A stretch of DNA of 64,000 nt from Rhizophagus irregularis. Its lineage: Eukaryota; Glomeromycota; Glomeromycetes; Glomerales; Glomeraceae. How positions within the stretch are numbered: position 1 is the stretch's first letter; the number at the start of each line of letters is the position of its first letter. The stretch covers positions 3,348,001 to 3,412,000 of the forward strand of contig NC_089445.1 in the NCBI RefSeq assembly GCF_026210795.1, written 5' to 3'. A program made the translations under genes and the position numbers. Shown here one piece after another: positions 42,781-53,040 of this stretch. The notes beneath the pieces were generated by a model. That model searched no databases and was not told where the DNA came from. It was given only the letters and a program-made list of their open reading frames with translations.

Positions 42781-45415
42781 ATGGTGAGTTAGCAATAATA
42801 TAATTATTGTTAGATTTTTGCTAAATTTCTTATAATTTATATAGGTCGCCAGAGTTTTTTGTCATGATTATCCTAATAATCCTTACATAGATGCCTTATA
42901 TTCTATCGGAAATGTTCATTCAAGGTATAAGGTAATAGCACTTGGATACTATCCACAAAATATTAAATACACGCAAAAAAGTAGTAGAAGCATCGTTCAA
43001 TATCAAATTCCAGATGGATACATCATAGAAACGGAAGCTGCAAACAAAGCAATACGTTGTGAAACGAAATACATCCCGGTAAATAAAGTGAGTGATGATC
43101 TTAAACTAATAAGCGTAATTTGTTATCTGTTATATAACAAAATCATTTATTAATGTGAACAAGGTTTTATACACTATAACATGAAAAGAAGGATGGGCAG
43201 AATATTCAATATCTAGTGAACGATCAGCAAGTGGGGCAATAAATGCTTTTTTAAAGGTAAATTTTTAGAAATTAGAAATTATTTAATGTATTAATTATTA
43301 TGTCTAACTATAATTTCTAAAAATATTAAAAATGTAACATCTATTTTTATAGAGAATTAGCCGAGAAAATTCTAGACTTTCTGGGATACATGTTTTTGGA
43401 TTAGATATTGAAATATTACATCAAGCACGAACTGAAGAATTAACTATAGCAAAAACTACTAATATTGACAAAAAGAAAGCGACCCCTTAGTGAAGTATCA
43501 GTATCACAACAAAATAAACGATATGCATCATTTGGGAGAGATTGCTCACAAGAAAATCAAACAGCTTATTTTACAACATCGGATGATTTCAGAGTCCGGG
43601 AGCCAATTCACTTACGTAATATGGAATTGGAATATGAAGATCATATTATTAATATAAAATACAATCTATTATTAGATCATATAAAATTAGATGCCTATGT
43701 GCGTGCCTGTGATGAAGCTTTATTAGGACGTGATGGTTACCGAAGGCTTGCTGCTGTAGAAGCACGATTGACACGTGAATATCAAGTTGCACAAAGAAGA
43801 ATAGAAATTACAAAATTAATCAATGAACAAATACCAATCGGAACAATTAATCTTAATAAAGAGGTTAATCAACTTGATGATGATGATGAACATCAAAGCA
43901 ATCCTGATGGAATCATGGTTGATGAACAAGAAATTGGTAATGGTGTTTATCGATCTATTAGAAATCTTCTTCAAATATTTATTCCTATTTGGAATGAATC
44001 AAATCCTCCAATTCTTCAACCAGGAGATACAATTAATTTGAAACTTGGTGGAGACGGTAGAAATGTGGGCCGCAAACAGAATCATGTGATGTTAACTATT
44101 TGTTTATTAAATGAAAAAGATGAAGTATTAAAACCAGATCATCAGTATAGGTAGTATTAATTTTGTAATTTTTTAGAACATTTATTAAATAATGAGAAAT
44201 TAGTATTTGCCTTTTTATAGGTAAAGAAAAATATGAAACATTAGCTAAAGTTGGAAATCTATTTAAGTATCAGCTCCAAGATCTTCAAGAAAATGGAATA
44301 TCTGTTGATGGTGTGCATTGGCCAATTGAATTATATTTTTCTGGTGACTGGAAATTTATGTATAATATAATGGGATTAAATGCACCAAATGCAAGATATT
44401 TTTGCCTATATTGTGATTGTGAAGCAAGTAATCGTTGGAATGTAGATTTATGTTGGCCAATTAATAAAAATACAAAGTGTAAGTGTAAACTTATTAAAAT
44501 AATTTATGTTAAATTAATTATAAACATTATTTTAAATTAACAGGTCAAAAAAAACCACCTTTATTTCCTGCTATTAAGCAAGAAAATTACATTCCAGACG
44601 AATTACATCTATTATTACGTATTTCAGATGTGTTAATGGAATGTTTTTTTAATGATTTATTCAAAAAAAGGGAATTTGAACGAGAAATTAAAAATCAAAT
44701 AGAACAAACCATGAAGTCAATTAAAGTTCATTTTGAATTTTTTAAATCAAGATCAAATAGTGGCAAGTGGGACTGGACCTCATTAATGGGACCTGACAAG
44801 AAAAAGGTTTTGCAACATTTCCCTATTGTTAATTTTATTTCAGGAAAACGTGGTGAAGAAATTCAAAAACTATGGCGTGATTTTTATGATTTATACTTAG
44901 TTTTGAGAAGTCCTAATCTAACATATTCAGAAATTGATAATTTCGAAAATAAAGCAAAGCAATGGATTAAATTGTTTTGTCGGCCAAGTCAGGGGCAAAT
45001 GAACTCAGCATCACAAATACCGGGTTTATATAGAAAAGAGGATGTTACCCCTTATATGCATGTTTTTTCCCAGCACATTCCAGAATTTTTGCGAAATCTA
45101 AAGGAAAAAAATATGGAATTGCGGGTTTTTTCTACTTCAAGCATTGAAAAAAAAAACCATAATCAGGTATATCACTTTTATTTTTTTTTTAAATCATTTT
45201 GTTTAACTAATTACGTTATCTCTATTTTTATCTATAAATTTTAGGTTAGACTATTTTTTTGTGGAACAACTATGGGTGGTGGAACCAGAGGAAAACCTGT
45301 AGTATATGATATTATGGAGTTTGAAAATCGTCAGTTATATTATTTAATAAATAATACGCCGCAAGAAATTCTGATGCGACATATTGATGCAGGGGACAAA
45401 GAAAACAAAGACTAA
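42781..45415 (+). CDS. RAG1/Transib-like DDE recombinase gene, multi-exon, with a frameshift
   Basis: The core exons are 43465-44150, 44204-44478, 44544-45166 and 45245-45415. Their GT-AG junctions keep one frame. Upstream exons are probable: ATG at 42781, 42845 to about 43081 or 43090, one ending 43256, and 43353 on. A one-base shift in an A-rich run near 43470 separates the last of these from the core. Catalytic features are 'GGDGRNVGRKQNH' (Asp codon 44053), 'FSGDWKFMYNIMGLNAPNAR' followed by 'YFCLYCDC' (Asp codon 44346), 'PDELHLLLRI' (about 44594), 'YMHVFSQHIPEF' (about 45053), and 'SIEKKNHNQ' (Glu codon 45146) followed by 'FFCGTTMGGGT'. In vertebrate RAG1, D708 is followed at +2 K, +9/+10 GL, +12 A, +17 Y, +19 C, +22 C and +23 D. 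Every one of these is identical here, and RAG1 'FHxxxxHVPE' and 'NExxN' have counterparts. The homology is inference from pattern, but the spacing match is specific. The role is probably a transposase or a domesticated one. Broken if the shift is real. Confidence 0.72.
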
Positions 45416-45424
45416 AAGTGGAAT

Positions 45425-46130
45425 TTACTTACTCTGATTCATATCTTGAAGTGGCCGAGGTAAAATGTAACGGAATTTCTTCTTAACAGGCTGTTTTAAA
45501 TTGTTGGATAAAGATGATGTATCTTCTTGAAATATTGAAAATTGTGAATTTGGTGTAGGTGTTTGGTTTATGTTACTATAATAAAAAAATTATGAATAAA
45601 TGTAAATTTTAAAAAAAAAATAATAATAAACTCATTACTTTTCTTGAAATTCTCCAGAGTCTGTAATAAAATTACATGTCATTCTTCCTAATGTGAACTT
45701 TCTATTATTCTCTAATAATACCGTCTGGCTCCATATAAATTTAACTTGATACGTATTTTCATAATCTTCAAGTAAGACATAACCTTTAGTATTAGTTAGA
45801 GGATTTTGTCGGAAACTCTACTGATCATAGTGAAGTATTTGCTTAAGTCTGTTTTCTCCTGTTAACCCCCCAAAATAACATTGATATTTATGTTTAGCAG
45901 GACTGTATTTGAACTTTTCTTCATCTTTAAATAGATATACAAATATGTTTTCTGGAAATGTTTCGATTGAAAAGCGTTTTTTCCCAATGGCATGTCGAGA
46001 AAAACCTAGTTTTTTTTTAATAAGAATTATAAAGGAGTTTATGTATTGAGACATTTGTTCCGAAGTAGGACGAGGGAAGAGAATAGAAATGGGGTATTGT
46101 TTTATTGTGCGAATGTTTATTTCTTTCGAT
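45425..46130 (-). pseudogene. Partner gene convergent with the RAG1-like gene; one in-frame TAG
   Basis: The minus-strand frame runs from at least 46130 ('INIRTIKQYPISILFPRPTS') through Met 46054 ('MSQYINSFIILIKKKLGFSR', 'KKRFSIETFPENIFVYLFKD', 'KYQCYFGGLTGENRLKQILH') to TAG at 45820-45818. It then continues in the same frame 'GYVLLEDYENTYQVKFIWSQ' to a GTAATG donor (45638), an intron to 45576, and 'NNINQTPTPNSQFSIFQEDT' ending 'DMNQSK' and TAA at 45425. Further upstream, about 46195-46160, a different frame encodes 'CKLCFKAFTTYQKLFVH', a CxxC...H zinc-finger-like piece. No known family is recognised. It is not obviously a kelch or PHD protein. Stop codons of the two convergent genes are about 10 bp apart. 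Confidence 0.6.
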
Positions 46131-46341
46131 GAACGAATAATTTTTGATAAGTTGTAAAAGCTTTAAAACAAAGCTTACAGCAAATAGACAACAGGTTTTC
46201 CATCAGGACGTGAAAAACTACTGTACAACGATTACTGAATAAATATCGTATAGTACATGCAATAATCACATTGTTGATCTGTGTGACAAAATTGAAGAAG
46301 AGTCAAATTGGCCCATATGTAATATACAATTTGTATATTAG

Positions 46342-46850
46342 TAGTAAAGCTCCGCACGAGCCAGCTCGAGCTGAGCCGAGCCAAAATTTGAGCCGGCTCG
46401 GCTCAATTAGAATTTTCGAGCTTGGCTCATGTCGAGCCAACCTTGAGCCGAGCTTTTATCAAATTTTGCATATTTCTCGTGATTTTTTTAATTTTGGTCA
46501 GAATTAAGTAATCGACATGGAAATTTCCTTTTTTGAACATTCGAGTAATGTTACATAATCCAAAAAAGGCAATTTTATTTCTTATCAAAAATGGGGAAAT
46601 GCATTACACAGGATTCCTAATAAAGGAAATTTCCATGTCGATCACTTAATTCTGGCCAAAATTTAAAATCACGTGATGCTGACAATAATAAAGAAAAAAA
46701 GTCTGGAGCTCGTGAGCCAGCTCATAGCTTGTGAGCCACTGTATCAAAGCTCGGCTCGAATGAGCCAAGCCAAATTGATTACGAGCCGCGGCTCAGCTCA
46801 GCTCGATATGCCCGCTCACAAGCTGCTGAACATGGCTACTATAAGCACTA
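46342..46850. mobile_element. Fold-back hAT-like element, second copy of the GAGCC family
   Basis: The left end TAGTAAAGCTCCGCACGAGCC corresponds to the right end of the element at 26870-27263. The right end (inverted TAGTGCTTATAGTAGCC... then AGCTTGTGAGC) corresponds to its left end. The arms are filled with GAGCCGAGC/GAGCTCGGC repeats. The interior has its own palindrome, 'taagtaatcgacatggaaat' against 'atttccatgtcgatcactta'. No transposase. It starts about 210 bp beyond the partner gene of the RAG1-like locus. Confidence 0.8.
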
Positions 46851-47006
46851 TATATAATATATAATAAAAGCTAAAATATGCATCAATAAGTTTAAGATTT
46901 TGTGCAGTTTCTTTTTGATATGATTTCCATGATTTTTTTATTGCACTTGAAAACTTTTCTGCCAAGTTTAAAAATTTAGTTTAATCAGTCTAAGGTAATA
47001 TGGTTA

Positions 47007-47446
47007 TAGTTGCCACCGAAATTATTATTACGGTTATGGCACGTGCTGTAATCACCGTAATTAAAAACCGTAAACCGTAATTGCCGTAATGCCGTAATGC
47101 CGTAATTTAACTTGACACCGTAATGCCGTAGTGTAATATGCCGTAAATAAATAAGACTAAACTTAATTTCAGCCGTTCGTAATGCCTAGTCAACTTTTTT
47201 TAGCGTTATATCACGTAACATTACACCAATTTCCAAAAAAAGGAAATTTTGTCCCTCAATAAATTAAAGAAATGGGTTACACAAGGTTACACAAGGTGCT
47301 AAAAAGGAGATCTTTTTGCCGATCATTTGGTATTATTCAAGTCACGTGATCATAATTAATTACGGCATTTTTTACAGTTACGGCATTATTTACGACATAT
47401 GCCGTAATGCTGTAATGCCGTAATTAGGGAATTTCGACGGCACCTA
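47007..47446. mobile_element. hAT-like MITE with CCGTAAT subterminal repeats
   Basis: The ends are TAGTTGCCACCGAAATT and inverted TAGGTGCCGTCGAAATT. Both arms carry dense copies of TGCCGTAA/CCGTAATT (at least eight on the left, five on the right), a pattern expected of subterminal transposase-binding sites. The interior shows no coding. Flanking 8-bp sequences are not identical, so the target duplication is decayed or absent. Confidence 0.8.
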
Positions 47447-47661
47447 TAAATATGGTATCTTATTTCAAGAAAAAAATAAAAAAAATATTTTTATATCAGC
47501 TTTTAACAAAAAATTCAAAAATGATATATATTATATACTGTATATTAACTTAATTTAAAAACTCTTTTTAGTTTCATTTTTATATTTAAAATATATGCAA
47601 AAAAAGAAAATTAAAAAATTTATTAGATTTACCTTTTAGCAAAAATTTAATTGATTCTACC

Positions 47662-47858
47662 AGTAATATTTTAGGAATTAGAATCCTTAAAAATTCTTTT
47701 AATTAAATTTATAAGGATTCATTTCTATTTTTTAATAAAAAATTTTATAGAATTCTTAAGAATCCATAAATTTTTAAAGATTTTTAAAGGATTTTATAAC
47801 TATAAAAATTCTTTTTATTTATAAAAAATCTTTAAATTCCAATTTCTAAAATATTACA
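47662..47858. mobile_element. MITE with GTAATATTTTAG termini, about 197 bp
   Basis: 'agtaatattttaggaattag' at the left and the inverted 'tgtaatattttagaaattgg' at the right form 20-bp terminal repeats. The interior is made of 'ttttaaagattt/aaaattcttt' style palindromes. Non-coding. Confidence 0.75.
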
Positions 47859-48006
47859 GATGTAAATAAAAAATTATATTTAATAATTATTATTTCTTTT
47901 TTTTAAAAGTTGGTAGTTTAATTTTTTTAAAATATAAACTGAAACTAATAATAATATATTAACAATTATTTATATAAATGGAATTTTAAATTATTAATGC
48001 TAAAAT

Positions 48007-48034
48007 TTTATTTTATTTTATTTTATTTTATTTT
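48007..48034. repeat. TTTTA microsatellite
   Basis: ATTTT is repeated five times in tandem, followed by a T tract. Simple-sequence repeat only. Confidence 0.85.
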
Positions 48035-48256
48035 TTTAAAAATTTTATTATAGATGTGATCATGTCCTATTATAATCACGCTTACTTACATATATAAACT
48101 TACAAAATATAAGATAAACAAATACATATAAGAATTAAGCATTATGAAACAAGACTACTTTTCAAAAAGAACAAGTCGACCTGTCACCTAAACGATCACA
48201 TCATTGTTAAAAACTATGATGCGACCTCAAATTCAAAGGTGACTGTCATGATCTAC

Positions 48257-48884
48257 CTAAAAATTTGCCCAATGACCGCCTCGATGGAATGCCAAATCAT
48301 TCCATTTATTCCAATTACTTTCTAACATCTTACAGCCAACATTTTTAACACCCACTTCAGTGCAATTACTATGTGACTTAGCTTTTTTATCTTTACCGCT
48401 AATACCGCACCGCTTTTCTTCCTTTATTTGTAACTCGTTCCTTGGTTCCCAAATAAGCACTTTGAATTCTAATAAAACTCTCCCAGTTATTTGTTTCATT
48501 ACCTTATACAACAATTTTTCTTCAATTATTTTATAGCACCTTAATAATTCTATTAATTGACAACTGACTTGATTTTTCATTAAAAATGTAAAATCATATA
48601 AACATCCAATATCCCACATACCTAGCTCATTAATTTTACCATTTAATTCTTGCGTATCTATGTCATCTTTTGAATACTCCTGTATAATTTTAACTAAAAA
48701 GATTTTTAATCGCATAAGTATATCTTGCACGACATTTTGAATCTTACTACATTTCCAAAAATGATCAAAGGTTTCTTCTTCTATTTTACAAAAATTACAT
48801 TTCCAATCTTCATCATATAGATCTGGCTTACGCTTTTTTAAATTAGCACAAGTTGGTAATTCATTACAACAAATGCTAAAATTT
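48257..48884 (-). pseudogene. 3' end of a LINE-type retrotransposon ORF (zinc-binding C-terminus)
   Basis: The minus-strand frame is open for about 209 codons with no start of its own: 'CCNELPTCANLKKRKPDLYD', then 'DWKCNFCKIEEETFDHFWKC', giving a CxxC...HxxxxC knuckle as found after the reverse-transcriptase domain in many non-LTR elements. The rest is helical and ends 'FHRGGHWANF'. The reverse transcriptase itself is absent, as expected for a 5'-truncated LINE insertion. An internal GTG at 48730 could be mistaken for a start. Sequence upstream of 48884 is unrelated AT-rich DNA. Confidence 0.65.
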
Positions 48885-49570
48885 TATTATTTTAAGTAAA
48901 TTGTTATTTTTATTTTTAATTTACAAAATGAACTGAATTACAGTAAAGATCACTGAGTCCTATATACTAGAACTAAAAGTAATTTGCTAAACTAATAACT
49001 AAAATATGACTGTCCCTTAGAGAAACAAGATGTTACCATTTTGATTGGAAAAGTAAAAGAGAATAGAAGTAAGATAAATTACCTTCTGGACTTATTTTAA
49101 ATAAATAAAATTGCTATGAATCACTAAAAGTAATTTTGCTTTATTATGTGATTTTTTAATAATATATAATTTATCACATTGCATCACATCCTCCTTATTT
49201 TTATTTTTGCTATATATTCTAAAGATTTAAAATTTTTTCATTATAAGAAATCCTATTTATTATCCTTAGGCTATTCAAAATCTAATAATTTATTTAATAT
49301 AACCCTTTCTCCTTCTTTTTCAATTTTGGAAGGTTTTTAATATATAATTTGATTCTAATCATTTTTGTTCACTATAATAAATATTTATAAAAACAAAAAA
49401 TTTTTTTCTTTTAATAAAAGTATTTGTTAATTTTTAATTTTTTTAATTTTAAAGTTTTAAAAATTTCTAATTTATATATAATTTATAGATTTTAAATTAA
49501 TGAATTATTTTTCTAAAATTTTAAAGTCTTTTTAATAATTTTTATATTAAAAATAAAAAAAAAAATTGAT
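48885..49570. other. Intergenic, AT-rich
   Basis: No feature recognised. Long A/T stretches only. Confidence 0.5.
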
Positions 49571-49711
49571 ACTCTATAAAAAGTGGTTATACTAAATTTA
49601 TATTAAATTTATACTGGCTTAAATTTGGATTATTTTTTGCATAAATTTGGGCTAATTTAAAGCCAATGAGCCCATTTGGTATAAATTTAACATAAAACTT
49701 TTTGTAGAAAT
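49571..49711. mobile_element. Short MITE with TCTAYAAAAAGT termini
   Basis: 'tctataaaaagtggttatac' and the inverted 'tctacaaaaagttttatgtt', both continued by TAAATTTATA, bound about 140 bp. The interior contains direct 'aaatttatactggc' and 'aaatttgg' repeats. Non-coding. Confidence 0.6.
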
Positions 49712-51867
49712 ACCATTAATTTGTTGCGCTTTTCAAAAAATTGTGCTATGATACTCCCCTATATATCATTTAATGAAAAAATTATTAGGCAAATTCACCT
49801 GATATGAAATCCCGTGCATGCTGATCAATTTAGTGCTACTAGTGTGCTATTCGATAATTAAACGTATACTGTCTAAAAGAAAAAAAAAAGAAATTTATTT
49901 TTTAAATAACCAATGGAATAAATATGATAAATTGCACCACACAAAAAAAAATGGTTTTTTTTTTATATTACGCCAAATTGGCCTTTTAGTTTTGTTCACT
50001 GGGATGGGTTTAGCCATTAAAAAAAACCGTCGTAATATTTTATTGGTGCATAGGTAGCACATTATGAATTTCTTTTTCTTATTTGTACTACAAAAAAATT
50101 ATATTAAACATGGTTTGTTTTGAATCCAAACTATAATGCAATATATAATATAGTGTATATGTCATATAAATTCAAAGATTGATTTACAAGTCACAATGAA
50201 ATATGAAACTATATCGTAATTATTGTACGATGGAAAGATGAAAAGGAATAACTGACAAAATTTTGTAATCTATTTTTTTTAATAATGGCTGCAAACTTTA
50301 TATTTTTTAACTATTCTTCAAAAAATAAGGCGTAAAAGGTAAAAAGGTTTTCCTTTTGAAACTAAATTGAATTTGATGTTTCAAAGAATTGGTTTATCAA
50401 GAACTATGATATCATAATTTATAATTATTTTTCTTTTTTAGACTATTTGACCGATTTTGTTCACTCAAGAGGTTATATATTTTTTATATAATATACAGTA
50501 TGTTATGAAATTGATTACGGTAATCAATAAATTACAATAATAAAGATCAATTAGCCGTACGATTTTTTACATTTTTTTAATCATGTTGGGTTATTAAGTA
50601 ACATTTGACTCACTTGATGATCGACATTCCGATCATCAAGCGAGTCATATGTATACTGTACATCATCAAACAAACATCATCAAACATCAAACTCCTTAAA
50701 ATATGATTAATATAAAAATGTGACTCACTGACTCAGGTAACGATTATTTAAGAAATAAGATGAATGAACAATTATACATTATACATATGAACTGATTTAG
50801 GCAGGTCATTAAAAAAAAAAAGTTTCAGATTTCTCACTTTATTTGTATAGTTCGGTCGATTTTAATTTGTAATGATAAACAAAAAATTCTAAAAATAAAA
50901 ACTTAAAAATAATGAATGAACCCGAAATAAAAAATATTCTATTTGATATTTTTTTTTTTGTTGGGGTATTGAAATTCTCTAAATTTGTCAAAAAGAAATA
51001 AACAAAAAAATTACTTGGCTGAAGTATTCTTTTTATTGGTATTTGTATGCTAGGTAATGATAAATAAAAAAGCAAGGAGCTGTTAAGGTTGAAAGAACCA
51101 TCGTCATTATAAAGAAAAAAGAAAAAAAAGTGTTTCAAAGTCATAGACATAAACAAAAAAAAGTTTCTCCTGTAAGAAAAAAAACCTTATAAACAAACCT
51201 TTTTATTTCTTTATATATATTTGGTAATTTTGATTATCGAAATTTTTTTATGCTCATTTATCAAAAAGAAAAAAAAAATAGGACCAATACATCAATGTTG
51301 TTTATATAATAGTAACACCGAATCACTTAAATAAGATGTTTGTTTATATTACGAGAATATATTGTAAAAAAAAAATACAGCTATCTGCAAAATAATTATT
51401 TAGATTTTAGTTTTAGTAAATCCGTTGTTTATGATAATAACATAGCCCACGTCCATTTCACAACATCTTCCGATCAGCAATCTCCAAAACATGTTTAATA
51501 ATTTTAAAATTTAATAATAATAATATGATTTTAATAATAATAATATTATATACAATATTACATACATATATATGTAAAACTTTATTGTATAAAAAAAAAA
51601 AATTTGTTATTTTTTTTTCATTTACGTTACGTACCATTGTAATATTCTTTCTTTGTATAAGTTATAGTCTAACTTTTTTTAAAAAAAAGATTTGTAACTT
51701 TAAAAAAAAAAAAATTTTTTAAAATAATTTAATTAAGATTAGAAACTTTGGTAAATAAACAATTAATTGATTGATTGATTTTTTTTTATATACAGTATAT
51801 ACCAAGTTAAAAAAGTGAAAAAACACAGAAGATCAGAGGGAAAAAAAAAAAAAATCTTTTTTTATAT
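49712..51867. other. Intergenic, poly-T/poly-A rich
   Basis: No gene supported. Blocks at 50220-50460 resemble 29400-29660, and the last 300 bases resemble sequence upstream of 32099. The short inverted pair 'gactcacttgatgatcgaca' and 'tcatcaagcgagtcatatg' occurs at 50609-50650. Small open frames here are low-complexity. Confidence 0.45.
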
Positions 51868-51997
51868 AAAATAACCTTCTTTGGCGTTTAACTCAAATAT
51901 TTTTAACAGCGAAAAAAAAAATTCCTCTTTTTATGCTTTGATGAATTTTTTTTTCATATTTTTTTTCTCATCTTGAAAAAAAAAAACAATTTTCACA
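51868..51997 (+). promoter_or_regulatory. Conserved upstream leader of the Arg-rich ORF (copy B)
   Basis: It matches 31976-32098: 'aaaataaccttctttggcg', 'tttatgctttgatgaat', 'tttcatattttttt' and 'cttgaaaaaaaaa' in the same order and spacing directly before the ATG. It may be a promoter or 5' UTR. Confidence 0.5.
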
Positions 51998-52222
51998 ATG
52001 AATGAATCTGATTATGCTCATATATCCAATTTTACTGGAACTATTGAACGTATTCCTTCAAACGATCCATTTTACACTAGTCTTGTTATTCGAAGGCGAA
52101 ATAATCGTCGAGAAAGACATAGAATTAGAATTAATACGATCCGTGTTGGTAGATTACTACCAATACAAAATACAAACAATCCATCCGTAAATCAAATTTT
52201 TAACGGATCTTCTTTCCCCTAA
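51998..52222 (+). CDS. Small Arg-rich hypothetical protein, copy B (74 aa)
   Basis: Paralogue of 32099-32287. 'MNESDYAHISNFTGTIERIP' replaces 'MNQSERTP', then 'VIRRRNNRRERHRIRINTIR' and 'PIQNTNNPSVNQIFNGSSFP'. Length differences between the two copies are multiples of three, and the downstream non-coding sequence has diverged more, which supports coding constraint. No signal peptide or known domain. As in copy A, an astacin pseudogene lies downstream (about 2.3 kb away). Confidence 0.55.
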   Translation: MNESDYAHISNFTGTIERIPSNDPFYTSLVIRRRNNRRERHRIRINTIRVGRLLPIQNTNNPSVNQIFNGSSFP

Positions 52223-52755
52223 AATCAGAGCGATGATTCATGCAGTAGTGGCGGAAAATAATTGGGATTTATATTGCTTAATTAAATTATAATAATAATT
52301 TTAGTTATGTCATGTTGAAATATTGATTCATATTGAATATATTACACCAAGTCATTATGCATTAAATAAGCTAATAATATCTTTCACAATAATATAAGTT
52401 ATCAGTAAGTTTAATGATTTTATCAAATTTTCGAAGGGAAGTCACGCTACACTGCTTCGTTTTTTATCAAAAATATTATAAATAGTTTTAAAATTATTGA
52501 ATTATCTAATGGTTATCATTCATTTTCTTATCCCGCAGTAGAATAGATGATATATTGATTATTTTAGTTAATTTAAAATTATTTTAGTTTTAGATATACC
52601 CAATTAAATTATTGTAAAATGAGGCAATCAAATTTAACTGTTTCAGGTGTGCATCGCCATTTGCGCATTTGCGCAAGATGATGTAAACAAAAAACCTAAC
52701 TCAAATTTTGTTAGTTCATTAAAAGCAAAGATAAAAAATAATAAACAAAACAAAT

Positions 52756-53040
52756 ATGGATACAAACAATAAAAATGAAACGTATTTGATTGACATTTTT
52801 AATTTAAATATTAAACATTATAAATCACGTTACCGGTTGAAGGGCCAATCTTTAAATGAATATGTATAAAGATTAAGATGGTCATGATGGTCATGATAGA
52901 AGAAAAATGAAAAATTTGAAACAAGAACAGGTCATTCTGAATGGAGAAAATCATTAACGACCATACGAGCATGTTTAATATTGATAACATAAAAAGACTA
53001 TTGTTTATTATTAAAAGAACCTGATTATAATATGGAACTG
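52756..53040 (+). pseudogene. Decayed hypothetical gene
   Basis: From ATG 52756 a frame reads 'MDTNNKNETYLIDIFNLNIK' and 'SRYRLKGQSLNEYV' to TAA, then after small GATGGTCAT tandem repeats another piece, 'ETRTGHSEWRKSLTTIRACL'. Composition is protein-like but broken. No family recognised. Confidence 0.35.

Noticed and set aside
39278-45820. Nuclear TAG-to-Gln code reassignment
   Set aside because: The intact genes here need no such reading. The interrupted frames also carry other damage (the ATPase has a frameshift and deletion; the RAG partner's upstream part is shifted), so ordinary decay explains them.
45425-46130. Partner of the RAG1-like gene as a RAG2 homologue
   Set aside because: No kelch repeats or PHD Cys/His pattern are visible; only the convergent placement is similar.
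49818-50057. 79-codon plus-strand frame with Lys-rich and hydrophobic parts
   Set aside because: Low-complexity K and F runs from poly-A/poly-T tracts, with no second copy or motif.
50839-51156. 105-codon minus-strand frame
   Set aside because: Phe-rich translation of poly-A tracts; not protein-like.
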